A stretch of 64,000 nt of DNA from Bradyrhizobium erythrophlei (GCF_900129505.1 NZ_LT670818.1:8093001-8157000); one strand, 5' to 3'; shown: positions 26,129 through 35,343, counted from the first letter of the stretch. Made by a program: numbers and translations. Notes: a model not told the origin generated them from the sequence alone.

Positions 26129-26491
26129 TTAGGCGTGCAGCGTTTTGCGCCCGCCGCTCGATCGCCGGGCGCTACCAGACGCCGGCTGAATCCGGAAATC
26201 GTCGAGTGTCTTCCCGGACCTGAGCTGTGCAGTTACCCATCGTGGCTGCTTCCCGCGGCCCGCCCAGGTCTCTGCAGGATCGGCGGGATTTCGATACTTC
26301 GGGAACACCCGGGGATAAGGACGTCGTTCGCGCCGAACGATTTCGCTTGATACACCCCTTGACTGGAGATGCCGCAGCTGTTTTTCAAGTTTGGCTTTTT
26401 CCGCAGCTATCCTGCTCGCCAGAACAGATGCGATTTCCAAGTGAAGAGCCCAGAGCTCATCGACGGACATCGAATTAAAATCGTGTTTCAT
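26129..26491 (-). CDS. H-NS-like histone family nucleoid protein
   Basis: 120 residues in the H-NS/HvrA/BpH3 pattern: an N-terminal coiled-coil oligomerisation part (residues 8-45, ELWALHLEIASVLASRIAAEKAKLE across two heptad runs) and a C-terminal DNA-binding part YRNPADPAETWAGRGKQPRWV, the conserved core of the family. Such proteins silence AT-richer horizontally acquired DNA, and this one sits inside the accessory region. Tail beyond residue 100 is basic. Confidence 0.88.
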   Translation of the reverse strand: MKHDFNSMSVDELWALHLEIASVLASRIAAEKAKLEKQLRHLQSRGVSSEIVRRERRPYPRVFPKYRNPADPAETWAGRGKQPRWVTAQLRSGKTLDDFRIQPASGSARRSSGGRKTLHA

Positions 26492-26840
26492 AGATTTAAC
26501 CTTGCTGTCATTCTGAACTATCTCGACAGACCACCGATTCGAACTGGTCGGAAGACCGGAAGAATACCGACACGACAGTGGTCGTCTGATTGTCCGCCGG
26601 TGGTAAAAACAGCCGCACCGAACGCAGGTATCGCCGTAGAGGCGACACGCGGATCGCTCAATGCTCCGCTATCTTAATGCCGCTCGGATTGGCGAATTTA
26701 AGTATTCTCGTAGGCGTTTCAATGACGCAGGAATTTAATTCGGTCGAATTGACAAAATCACCCACGCGGATACCGGCGAGACGAAAACTGAGTTGCACGG
26801 GATGTTGCCTGAGGGCCGTCCAACACTCCACTGCCTACGG
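26492..26840. other. Gene-free stretch upstream of the H-NS-like gene
   Basis: 349 bp. A TTGACA-like hexamer at 26748-26753 is present but has no convincing partner. Nothing else supported. Confidence 0.35.
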
Positions 26841-27125
26841 TCAGGGGGCTTCAGTTATCTCGGGAGACCGCAAAAATAACGGGAGCTCTTCGTCCTGGTC
26901 CAGCCCGCTAAGTGATTCAATCTCGGGCTCTGAAATAAGTGGTTCAATATTGGGCTGTGGAATTTTGTAGGACCTGCATTCCAAACGTGCCCATTTCAAT
27001 GCCTGAGAATAATCCGGACAGCGGAGAATCATTTCCTGGCTCCGAACTAAAACCACGACATCGCAAACCTCGGACGCCGTATAGCGTCGGACGAAAACCT
27101 GCGGCGGAGCGAACTTCTCTGTCAT
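26841..27125 (-). CDS. Hypothetical protein, 94 residues
   Basis: The N-terminal 55 residues (VFVRRYTASEVCDVVVLVRSQ, then RCPDYSQALKWARLECRSY) look like a small alpha/beta unit; the C-terminal 40 are Glu/Pro/Ser-rich. It starts 30 bp after the gene at 27156 ends, on the same strand, so they may be co-transcribed. Confidence 0.65.
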   Translation of the reverse strand: MTEKFAPPQVFVRRYTASEVCDVVVLVRSQEMILRCPDYSQALKWARLECRSYKIPQPNIEPLISEPEIESLSGLDQDEELPLFLRSPEITEAP

Positions 27126-27155
27126 TTTGCCGACGCGCGAGCTTAATCGGTCTTG

Positions 27156-27725
27156 CTATTGAGATTTTTCGGTTGAGTCAGCTTTTTGTCGCCATTGCAA
27201 AAATTGCTGAAGCAATTGCGGGGGCTGCTCGGGAATAGCTGGCTTGCTAGCCGGGGCCGACGCAAGGACGCCTTGAAATTCCGCAAGCGCGGGCTTCGCC
27301 CCGTTCTCTTCTTGGCTGGATTGAGGCAGGGCGGTTTTTATCGCTCCTGTGATCTCGGAAGCGGTCGAACTGGCATCGGATTTCCGTAAAGCAGGCGACA
27401 CAAGGACGAAGAGCAGCGCAACAACCGTCACGAAGGCCGCGGCTGCGGCGAAGCGACCGGCCACGCCGAACAGTGCGGCTCGCCGCAGTTCACGCTCTAG
27501 ACCAGCCGACCCGTGAATCACCTCGGGGGCGGGCGGCCGCCGCAAGTAAACCGGCGTCTTGAGCCGGATATCGAGCGAAGGGGCCTGGGCGATTGGGGTC
27601 CTGACGGGCTCCGATCTTGCTTCTTGGGAAAGGGATACCGACTTCGCTCGTTCGCGCAGTTCGCGCGGTGCATAGTAGCTGAGATCGTTGGGATTGCTGG
27701 GGTCTGGCTCACTCGGGATACTCAT
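27156..27725 (-). CDS. Conserved-type membrane protein of unknown function
   Basis: 189 residues: an N-terminal cytoplasmic part beginning with the S-E-P-D-P-S-N-P-N-D pattern, an ALLFVLVSP-type membrane helix near residues 92-112, and a periplasmic tail ending in LLQQFLQWRQKADSTEKSQ. I recall this layout, including the tail motif, as a multi-copy Bradyrhizobium family found with small orphans. Function unknown. Confidence 0.75.
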   Translation of the reverse strand: MSIPSEPDPSNPNDLSYYAPRELRERAKSVSLSQEARSEPVRTPIAQAPSLDIRLKTPVYLRRPPAPEVIHGSAGLERELRRAALFGVAGRFAAAAAFVTVVALLFVLVSPALRKSDASSTASEITGAIKTALPQSSQEENGAKPALAEFQGVLASAPASKPAIPEQPPQLLQQFLQWRQKADSTEKSQ

Positions 27726-28455
27726 TGCAACTCCTCATACGCCTTTCCTCATACGCTTTGGCCTCGTGGCCAAAGGTTACCGCGGCAGCAACTGACCTTG
27801 GGGTGCATGGACTAGCTGCGCGCCTGCGAATGAGCGACCGCCGTCAGCCCCCTCCCCCTCGATTGCCCTTGCCTCTGGCAATGCCCGTCGTCAGCGGAAA
27901 TAACCTACAGCAACCGGTCAGTGTCATCTAGGCCCCGGTTTTTAGGGAACCTAGACCTCTTCCCGACAGTGCTTAGGCAGCCCGGAACGGTGCTGCCGGC
28001 ACGTTCTACGGCCAGGGCCTCTAGAGCACGCCCGCTCCGGATGATTCCCGGTAGAAATAGCGCTAGCTGGCCGAAAAGGTCAATAAAATCAACGAGGGAG
28101 GGCTCTGAGGAGCCCTCCCCCGTCTGTGCTGATCTTTGTCGCGCGCCCGGGTGACATCCCCACCCCTCCCCGCGCGATGACCAAACTGTTTGACGCCGCC
28201 TGTGTCTCAACCTCGCGGGCACCGGGAGAAAACCGGCGAAGTATTCGAGCACCACCACGCTATCCGGCCTCGTGGCGATCCCCAAGGCGTTAGTTAATTT
28301 AACCTTAACAACGCAAAGCCGCTCCCCCGGGGAGCGAAAATGCGTCTGCGGCATGGACGCTGCAAAGCCTCTCTTGCAAAACAGACAAGGGAATGCGCGT
28401 GCGCAAGACCGGGACAGAGTTGTCCCGCCGGGCGCGGTGCGGGGGCAAGAGAAGA
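27726..28455. other. 730-bp gene-free region with short repeats
   Basis: Contains GGAACGGTGCTGCCGG (27981-27996), also found at 35094-35109, and ACATCCCCACCCCTCCCCG (28154-28172), also found at 36288-36306. No gene could be supported. The last part holds the promoter region of the PAS-domain gene. Confidence 0.5.
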
Positions 28456-29016
28456 ATGAAACATCCGTCAACCCGGGAATTCTTCGCCTATTGGGACGAG
28501 AAGCGCGGCGGCGCGCGGGCGCCGGACCGCAGCGAGATCGAGCCCGGTGCGGTGCGCGAGCTGCTCGGCGACATCTTCGTCTTGGCCTATGACACGGCCT
28601 CCGGCTATCCATTCCGCGTCGCCGGCACCAGGGTTTGCGCCCTGCTCGGCTGCGACCTGAAAGACCGCAGCTTTTCGGCGCTGTTTACCCCGGACACCCG
28701 CCGCGAGATCGAGGACATCATCGCAGTCGTATCGGAGGAGCTGTTGGCCGCCGTGGCCGGCATCACCGCGACCGCGCAGGATGGCTCGCAGGCGCATCTG
28801 GAATTGCTGCTGTTGCCGTTCAACGCCCGCGCCCACGCGCCGGTGAGCCTGACCGGATTACTGGCGCCGCTCGAAAGCGACCCCAGCCTGCTGCGCGACT
28901 TCAAACTGAGCTCGTACCGCTATCTCGGCCATCAGCCGCCGCAAAAGCTCGTTCCCCGCGCGCTGCGCAAACTGGCGGTTGCACGCGGCTTCATGGTCTA
29001 TGAAGGCCTGAGCTAG
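28456..29016 (+). CDS. PAS-domain protein (PAS_5-like)
   Basis: 186 residues. The opening REFFAYWDEKRG..APDRSEIEPGAVRELLGDIFVL is typical of the alphaproteobacterial single-domain PAS_5 family, which includes proteins linked to cell-cycle and motility control. A PAS core (YPFRVAGTRVCALLGCDLKDRSF) follows. No output domain. Start at 28456 is preferred from the family pattern; an upstream ATG at 28393 is in frame. Confidence 0.8.
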   Translation: MKHPSTREFFAYWDEKRGGARAPDRSEIEPGAVRELLGDIFVLAYDTASGYPFRVAGTRVCALLGCDLKDRSFSALFTPDTRREIEDIIAVVSEELLAAVAGITATAQDGSQAHLELLLLPFNARAHAPVSLTGLLAPLESDPSLLRDFKLSSYRYLGHQPPQKLVPRALRKLAVARGFMVYEGLS

Positions 29017-29056
29017 ACGCGCCACCAATCCGGACGTCGGCGATTCACGCCGTTGA

Positions 29057-30208
29057 TCACTCCGCAAGCTCCGGCCACGGCACGATGGTGGATTTCACCG
29101 TCTTCATCGCCATCGCGTCCGCTATCGCCTGGCCGATGCCGGCTTCCGAAAACGGATACAGCGTCTGCATCTCGAGCCAGGGATATTTGTTCCGCGTGCG
29201 ATAGAGCATGTCGACGCCGAGCGGCAGATCGTTGCCGGTAAATCCCCAAGAGCCCAGTACGTTGAGGTCCTTGGTGCAGATGCGATGCCAGGACGTATTT
29301 ATCGAGCCCGCGTCGGTGAACTGGCCCATCTCGACATAGGTGCCGCCGTCGCGCAGCATTTCAATCCCTTCGGGGCCGGCGCTGGGATGGCCCGAGCAAT
29401 CCATCACGAGATCGGCGCCGAAGCCACCCACCATGTCGCGTACCGTCTTGATGCGCGCTTCCGGCGTTGTGATTTCTTCTATGTCGACAGTGGCTTCCGC
29501 GCCGAACTTGCGCGCCAGCTTGAGCCGCGGCGTCTCCGGCGCGCCGACGCAGATCACCCGGCCCGCGCCCATTTCCTGCGCGGCGGCGACCGCCAGAATT
29601 CCGATCGGACCGGAGCCCTGAATGACCACCGTATCGCCCCAGCTAAAACCGCCCGCCCGCGTCGCACGATTGAAGGCGCGTATGCAGGAGGTCAAAGGCT
29701 CCGACAGCGCGCCCAGCCGCAGCGACATGTCGTCGGGCAATTTATAGATCTTGGTGCCCGGGAGCATTTCGAGATCGACATAGACATATTCGGCCCACCC
29801 GCCCCAAAGATGCGGCGCTTTGTCGAAGCCGAGATAGCGGCCGTAATAGACCGGCGTCAGGCACTTGTTGGCGCTCTGCGGATAATGGATGCAATAATAG
29901 CAATGGCCACATGGCATTAGTGGCGGGATCATCACTTTCGATCCCACCTTCAGCGGCTTGCTCATGAAATCTTCAGTGAATTCGGAGCCAACCTCGACCA
30001 GCACACCGCCGATCTCGTGTCCGAGCGTGAACGGCCATGGCAGCGGCTTCGGCCAGTGGCCTTTCAGGATATGCAGGTCGGTACCGCACACTCCGCAGGC
30101 GCCGACTTTTATCAGCGCCGCCTTTTTCGGAATGGTCGGCCACGGCACTGTGCGAATGACCGGCTGCGCGCCAGGACCGTCATAGGTGCATACGCGGATT
30201 TGTTGCAT
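29057..30208 (-). CDS. Zinc-dependent medium-chain alcohol dehydrogenase
   Basis: 383 residues. Catalytic zinc site: CGVCGTD (Cys near 38) and GHE; structural zinc lobe with four Cys in PCGHCYYCIHYPQSANKC-type spacing; Rossmann motif VIQGSGPIG near residue 200. Belongs to the MDR superfamily (threonine/sorbitol dehydrogenase-like branch). The substrate is unknown. GGGGGAGGAAGC before the ATG at 30208. Converges with the PAS gene and is divergent from the following MFS gene. Confidence 0.93.
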   Translation of the reverse strand: MQQIRVCTYDGPGAQPVIRTVPWPTIPKKAALIKVGACGVCGTDLHILKGHWPKPLPWPFTLGHEIGGVLVEVGSEFTEDFMSKPLKVGSKVMIPPLMPCGHCYYCIHYPQSANKCLTPVYYGRYLGFDKAPHLWGGWAEYVYVDLEMLPGTKIYKLPDDMSLRLGALSEPLTSCIRAFNRATRAGGFSWGDTVVIQGSGPIGILAVAAAQEMGAGRVICVGAPETPRLKLARKFGAEATVDIEEITTPEARIKTVRDMVGGFGADLVMDCSGHPSAGPEGIEMLRDGGTYVEMGQFTDAGSINTSWHRICTKDLNVLGSWGFTGNDLPLGVDMLYRTRNKYPWLEMQTLYPFSEAGIGQAIADAMAMKTVKSTIVPWPELAE

Positions 30209-30376
30209 GAGCTTCCTCCCCCGGCCCCTTGGCGATTGTTGATTTTGTTGCGTGGGCGGAAGCAAGCCTATGAGAAGCCGGTTGCAATGCCAATGCGTGG
30301 CCTGAGGCCCTAATTGTGCCGCGAGACAGGCGCGACGGCCCGCCTCAGGCTGCGGCGACTTCACGGGGGTGAGGCC

Positions 30377-31540
30377 TTGCACAATCGCTGGTTCATGCTT
30401 GCGGTCCTGTTCGTGGTCCGCCTCACCATGGCATTTCAGTTCCAGAGCGTTGCCGCGGTGGCGCCGCTGCTGGGCACCCAATTCGGCGTCAGCCTTGCCG
30501 ACATCGGCGTCCTGATCGGCCTGTATTTCACGCCGGGCGTGGCGCTGGCCTTGCCTGGCGGCGCGATCGGAAAATGGTTCGGCGACAAGCGCACGGTTCT
30601 TGCGGCCCTGTTGCTGATGCTCGGCGGCAGCCTTGCGATGGCGGTGGCGGAGTCCTGGAGCGTGCAGATCGCGGGACGACTGGTCGCAGGCGGAGGCGGC
30701 GTCCTGCTCAACGTGCAGATGACCAAGATGGTGGCGGACTGGTTTGCCGGCAAGGAAATCGCGACCGCGATGGCGATCTTCGTCAATTCGTGGCCGGCCG
30801 GCGTCGCGCTCTCGCTGCTGACGCTTCCCCTGATCGGCACGGCCTACGGGGTGAGCGCGGTGTACCTCGCGGTGGCAGCCCTCGCCGCGGCAGGCTTCGT
30901 CCTTCTGGCCATCGCCTATCGCTCGCCACAGAATGTGGTGATGAATGCCACCGCCTCCGCTCGCCTCGACCGCAGCGCCGCGATCGCCGTGACCACGGCG
31001 GGCTTGATCTGGGGCCTCTACAATGTCGGCTTCGCGATGATCTTCAGCTTCGGACCGACGATGCTGGTCGAGCGCGGCTGGTCGATTTCGGCGGCGGCCT
31101 CGATCATCAGCATCGTATTATGGCTGGCAGTGGTCTCGGTGCCGCTGGGTGGCATTTTTGCGGATCGCACCGGGCGGCCCGAACTCGTTCTGGTCGCCGG
31201 CTGCATCGTGTTTGCGATGCTGATGATCGCGCTGCCGCGCAGCGGCGCGGTGGTCCTGACGGTCGTGGCGCTCGGCCTGGTCTGCGGGCAGCCGGCCGGG
31301 CCGATCCTGAGCCTTCCCGCGCGCGTGCTGCAACCTGGGACGCGTCCGATCGGCATGGGTATTTTCTACACCCTCTTTTATGCCACGATGATGCTGGGGC
31401 CGATCGCCGGCGGCGCCTGCGCCAAATGGACCGGAAGTGCTGCCGCCGCTTTCGATTTCGGTGCCGCCGTGCTCCTGACATGCCCGATCCTGTTGTGGGG
31501 GTTCAATCGGATTCCGGCACTTAATCCCCGCACAGCGTGA
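30377..31540 (+). CDS. MFS transporter (CynX/NimT-like)
   Basis: About 387 residues with twelve hydrophobic helices. The loop GKWFGDKRTVL matches the MFS loop-2 signature, and GGIFADRTGRPELVL its repeat in the second half. TTG at 30377 is chosen for the strong GGGGGTGAGG ahead of it; GTG at 30314 is the alternative, adding 21 residues without pattern. Substrate unknown; possibly an anion, as for the cyanate/nitrate-related group. Confidence 0.85.
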   Translation: MHNRWFMLAVLFVVRLTMAFQFQSVAAVAPLLGTQFGVSLADIGVLIGLYFTPGVALALPGGAIGKWFGDKRTVLAALLLMLGGSLAMAVAESWSVQIAGRLVAGGGGVLLNVQMTKMVADWFAGKEIATAMAIFVNSWPAGVALSLLTLPLIGTAYGVSAVYLAVAALAAAGFVLLAIAYRSPQNVVMNATASARLDRSAAIAVTTAGLIWGLYNVGFAMIFSFGPTMLVERGWSISAAASIISIVLWLAVVSVPLGGIFADRTGRPELVLVAGCIVFAMLMIALPRSGAVVLTVVALGLVCGQPAGPILSLPARVLQPGTRPIGMGIFYTLFYATMMLGPIAGGACAKWTGSAAAAFDFGAAVLLTCPILLWGFNRIPALNPRTA

Positions 31541-31634
31541 ATGCCCTCTCTTGATGCAACCGCCGCTAACGGCTCATTAACCTTGCTGGCCGTAGGGTCA
31601 GGCGACACCGAGCAGCCGGTTGTCGGGTAGCTAG

Positions 31635-32249
31635 ATGGCGTTTGCTAACAAAAAATCGATCCTTCCGGCCACCGAAGAGCGCCGGCGATTCCAGCGGGTG
31701 AAGGTTCACCTGCTCGGCCGTTATATGCTCCCCGACCGACGCGAGTTTCCCTGCCAGATCATCAATATGTCGCCCGGGGGGTTGGCGCTGCTGGCGCCCG
31801 GCATCGGCAATGTCGGCGACCGCGTGATCGCCTATCTCGACCATATCGGCCGGGTCGAAGGCAAGATCACCCGGATCATCGACAACGGTTTTGCGATGAG
31901 CATCGGTGCCACCGCGCGCAAGCGTGACAAGCTCGCAGCGCAGCTGACCTGGCTCGCCAACCGCGACATCCTCAATCTGCCGGAAGACCGCCGCCACGAC
32001 CGTATCATTCCGCGCAACCCGATTGCGCTGCTCACGCTCGAGGACGGCACGAAGATGACCTGCCGGATCATCGACATGTCGCTGTCGGGCGCCGCCATCG
32101 CCGCGGAAAACCGCCCGCCGCTGAAATCCATGGTCATGCTCGGCAAGATCCAGTCCCGGGTCGTGCGAAACCTCGAGGAAGGCTTCGCGCTCGAATTTGT
32201 CCACCAGCAGATTGCTGAGACGCTCGAAGACAGCGTTACCGCGCGGTAA
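31635..32249 (+). CDS. Tandem PilZ-domain protein
   Basis: 204 residues with two PilZ-like units. The first has ERRRFQRVKV (RxxxR c-di-GMP motif) and NMSPGGLAL (D/NxSxxG); the second has RRHDRIIPR and DMSLSGAAI. It is likely a c-di-GMP receptor, matching the PAS-GGDEF-EAL enzyme elsewhere in the window. Cytoplasmic. Converges on the broken TIR gene. Confidence 0.9.
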   Translation: MAFANKKSILPATEERRRFQRVKVHLLGRYMLPDRREFPCQIINMSPGGLALLAPGIGNVGDRVIAYLDHIGRVEGKITRIIDNGFAMSIGATARKRDKLAAQLTWLANRDILNLPEDRRHDRIIPRNPIALLTLEDGTKMTCRIIDMSLSGAAIAAENRPPLKSMVMLGKIQSRVVRNLEEGFALEFVHQQIAETLEDSVTAR

Positions 32250-32281
32250 AGCGCCGTGAGCGACGGAGACGCAGCGCCGGC

Positions 32282-33846
32282 CTAGGACGCCCAACTTTGC
32301 CCCTCTACGAATTTTCTCTTCCAGAATTCTTGAAAGGTGGGGTCATCAATTAGAGCGTCAAAAAACCCTAGCCCGAGCAAAGTACGGTCCGTCAGCGTAA
32401 TGGAATTTGGGTAATACCTCGAAACATCGTGCCCTATGCCAATGGCATGAAGTGAGATCCTTTTTGACAACTCGGTGATCACCGCCTCGGGGTGATTTTC
32501 AAGGTACGCCCCCGGATTAACGGACAAAGTGGAATCATCGACAGGCGCTCCGTCGCTGAATACAAACAGGATCTTTCTCTTTTGCTGGTTGATCCTGAAG
32601 GCGGGACGAAGCCCACAGGAGCGCTTCGCCGTCGATATTTTCCTTGGGAAGTCCGTCCAACGCCATCAAATTCGGAGCGGCCACTTCGGACGTTGTCGAA
32701 AACGATTTGTAAACGAGATGCCGTAAGTCATTTAGTCGGCCCGGGCGGGACGGCTTTCCGTCAGCAAACTAGGCCTCTCTGGATTGGCCGCCCTTCCAGG
32801 CGCGAGTAGTAAACCCCAATATCTCTGTGGGAATGCCTAATCGGTCCATCCCCTCCATGATTAAGAGGCACCACGCGGCGGTTTGGATAATTGGGGTGCC
32901 TCTCATGCTGCCGGAATTGTCGATTAGAATTGATACTGCGAGAGGATGTTCAGCAGATACTCTCTCGTACAAACCAAGCTTCGATGCCAACCTAGCACCA
33001 TGAAGGTTTTTCAAATCGGCGGAGAGAGATGAGACATAATTATATAGACGCAACAATTCTGAGTCGCCGGCTAACTTCGCGGCGTCTATAACCTCATCGA
33101 AGGCCTTGGTGTAAGCGTAGTACGGCCTAGCTATTGTGATTATCTTGCCGCTTGCCTCACCCGGGGGTCTTGCTTCGGCAATTTCATAAATGGGATCTTG
33201 GGGCAGATCGCTTTTGCGACTTTGCTCGCTTGCGCCGATCGCAGGGAGTTCTTGCTTCGGCGTTATCGGACGCGCAGATGCTGGCCCAGAGTTTTCCTTT
33301 TCGGGACTCGATGCGGCTACCGCGATGGCATCAAGCTCCTTAATTGACGATTTCACCATGGTCGCCATTTTGGCAAGCTCTTTGGCGACTTGCTCGTCTT
33401 CGAAAGGTTTGAACCGAAAGACGCGCCAATCGGTCCAATTTCTCATTCGGAGAATGTCAACAATCTCGTCGGAGCCTGGGTCGTATCCATCGCCAAATTG
33501 ATCGCACTCAACATAATACAATGGAAGAATAAGGCGATTTACTCCAAGTCTCTTTTCCTTCAGCGAAAAGGTTTGGAATTCTGAGCGACAAGCTCGGCTT
33601 CGAAAAAAGCTCGGACTGATGATCGGTATGAGAAATGCGACTTCTGATAGCGAATTATTTATTTGGTCTTCCCAGTGTTGCCCCCCAAGAAATGTCGTTG
33701 CGATCCTGAAAAATCTCAAATGCTTGCCCCGTTTGCATCCGCACTTCGCCTTCAAGTCTTTTGCGAAAAGCGGTTATTCGACCTCCATCGTGATCATCGT
33801 CCGACCGGACATAACTTAAAAATGCAATCAGTTGCCTTTCAGCCAT
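32282..33846 (-). pseudogene. Broken TIR-CobT(VWA) fusion gene
   Basis: Reading in three steps reconstructs one protein of about 520 residues. N-terminal TIR domain (FLSYVRSDDD, FQDRNDISWG, WEDQINNSL, FLIPIISPSFF..ACRSE), a polar linker, then the C-terminal part of a cobaltochelatase CobT-type protein: YYAYTKAFDEVIDAA, the VWA MIDAS ILIDNSGSM, GFTTRAWKGGQSREA and SDGAPVDDSTLSVNPG, ending near GIGHDVSRYY. Lesions: one extra base in a run of six C (33681-33686), TAG (32769-32771) where Trp is expected, and a frameshift near 32595-32600. A ~25-residue piece before the MIDAS seems missing relative to CobT. Start from GGAGG upstream of 33846. Confidence 0.8.
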
Positions 33847-33887
33847 GTGCGGATCCCCCTCCGGACAACGCCAATCCGATTTTGCGG

Positions 33888-34049
33888 TCAATCGTTTCGT
33901 TCATGCGCATTTTTCATGATTTTCAAAAGTGCGGTGCGATCAAATCGCGGCTGCTCATAGTGCTCGATGTTCCAAAAATCCATTCGCACGGCTATGGCGA
34001 TTTGCTCGACCTCGGTGCGTAACTTTTTTTGTGTGTTCGTCAAAGCCAT
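33888..34049 (-). CDS. 53-residue protein upstream of the TIR-VWA gene
   Basis: A short frame encoding M-A-L-T-N-T-Q-K-K-L then EVEQIAIAVRMDFWNIEHY and TALLKIMKNAHERND; charged and helical. A GGGGGCC sequence precedes the ATG and its stop is 41 bp before the TIR start, so the two form an operon-like pair. No family recognised. It could be a small regulator or antitoxin-like partner; this is inference from position only. Confidence 0.6.
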   Translation of the reverse strand: MALTNTQKKLRTEVEQIAIAVRMDFWNIEHYEQPRFDRTALLKIMKNAHERND

Positions 34050-34073
34050 AGTCGGCCCCCATCAATTGCGCGA

Positions 34074-34091
34074 TTAAGCAGTGTTGCTTAA
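34074..34091 (-). promoter_or_regulatory. Perfect inverted repeat, candidate operator
   Basis: TTAAGCA-GTGT-TGCTTAA, 7-bp arms with a 4-base spacer, 25 bp ahead of the 53-residue gene. Position fits a repressor site for the small gene/TIR-VWA pair. Confidence 0.5.
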
Positions 34092-34211
34092 TGAGGCGTA
34101 GCGCAAGTTGCATCAACCACAATCGCGCCACGCCTAGCATCGTCGAATTGACATGGGAACAGAAAGTGAACATTCTCCCCAACATCCCAATCTGCCGATG
34201 AGTTTGCCAGA

Positions 34212-34451
34212 ATGTCATCAGCTCCCAACCAGCAATCGGACGCCGACCAGCTAGAGGCCGCCGCCGATCAAGCAATTGCGGCCTGCGGCGGGGATGCCCG
34301 CGAGGCGGTCAAGGCGCCGGTCGTCGCGAACCTTTTTCTCGAAACCGATCTGGAAATACTGAAGGCGGCGGCCTCGACGGGCTACGCGCGCGGAAAGCTT
34401 ATTGAAGAGGCCAGAACGCTGCCTCGTGATCGGAAGGATTGGTATGATTGA
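34212..34451 (+). CDS. Small conserved-type hypothetical protein (source of two decayed copies)
   Basis: 79 residues, helical, acidic N-terminus (SDADQLEAAADQAIAACGGDAREAVKA) and a second helical part (ETDLEILKAAASTGYARGK..EEARTLPRDRKDWYD). The intact form of the fragments at 23152 and 24362. Divergent from the 53-residue gene. Function unknown. Confidence 0.75.
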   Translation: MSSAPNQQSDADQLEAAADQAIAACGGDAREAVKAPVVANLFLETDLEILKAAASTGYARGKLIEEARTLPRDRKDWYD

Positions 34452-34580
34452 GCAATCTCCGGACTGACCTACTCCATCCTTTCCCTAGACCGACGGGCTA
34501 TGTCCGTTACTAGACCGACGCCCCGGATGATTTGTTTTAATGTCGCCGCGCTGGGGGTCAGAGGATGGGGGGACATCACC

Positions 34581-34751
34581 ATGACTGACAGCGAAAGTTG
34601 GAAGGAGCGCAGAAATCAGGTGGCTCGCTATCGAGCGATGGAGCAGGAGACCACTGATCCGCTCGCGGCACGTTTGCTCCACGACATCGTCCTAGACTTG
34701 GAAGCCGAGTTGGAGGAATCGCCGCAAGGCGTCGGCCTCAATGCTGCATGA
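34581..34751 (+). CDS. Small hypothetical protein, 56 residues
   Basis: MTDSESWKERRNQVARYRAM followed by DPLAARLLHDIVLDLEAEL: one or two amphipathic helices, acidic tail. Start at 34581 with GGGGGACATCACC ahead; the frame is open upstream but has no such signal. I recall similar small proteins in Bradyrhizobium. Confidence 0.65.
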   Translation: MTDSESWKERRNQVARYRAMEQETTDPLAARLLHDIVLDLEAELEESPQGVGLNAA

Positions 34752-34854
34752 GCATCGACGCATCCTAAATCCGGGTGTTCTAGCCCCAAGGAATTCATTC
34801 ACGCTTTTCTAAGTGCGTCCTTATATCGCCGCTTTGTGCGGCCATCTCGTCGCA

Positions 34855-34987
34855 GCCGGAACCGCTTCGAAAAATCCCCATTATCCTGATTGGGCCACGA
34901 CAGCCCCCTTTAGTTCGTGGCCCGGGCGCGGTCCTTCCTTACAAGCCCCCCTACAGCCCAAGGCTGGACCGTGCCTTGACCCTGCTA
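34855..34987 (+). repeat. Dispersed repeat, copy B
   Basis: Partner of 25589-25718, same orientation, with a few indels. Shared blocks include ATCCCCATTATC/TCCCCATTATC and AAGCCCCCCTA. Confidence 0.75.
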
Positions 34988-35343
34988 GTCGCTTCCAGCC
35001 GATCCTCCGAAGGCCGCGAGACGGCGAAAGGCCGTAGCGGCGGGCCCGATCCGTCGATATCGGACGGCTTAAGGAAGGTGCTCCGACATTGCGGAACGGT
35101 GCTGCCGGTGCGTTCCCCGGAGCGGGCCTTCCCGGAGTACCCTCTCGGAACAGGCCTCCCTAACGGCCTCCCGGAGACATGCCCCAGCCTCCCGCCCCCT
35201 TCCTAGGTGCCCCCGGAGGTGCCCCCAAAGGGAAATGCCAACCCTCGCTCAGTCAGAAGTGCCCGATTTTGCTGGGTTTCCGGTATAGCTAATGCGCGGT
35301 AAAGCGCGGGCTCCCTCCAATCCCTGCATTTCCCGGGTTCGAA

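Noticed and set aside
25955..26350. Plus-strand frame overlapping the H-NS-like gene
   Set aside because: Its second half is antisense to the well-supported H-NS-like protein; the first 60 codons remain undecided against the minus-strand candidate.
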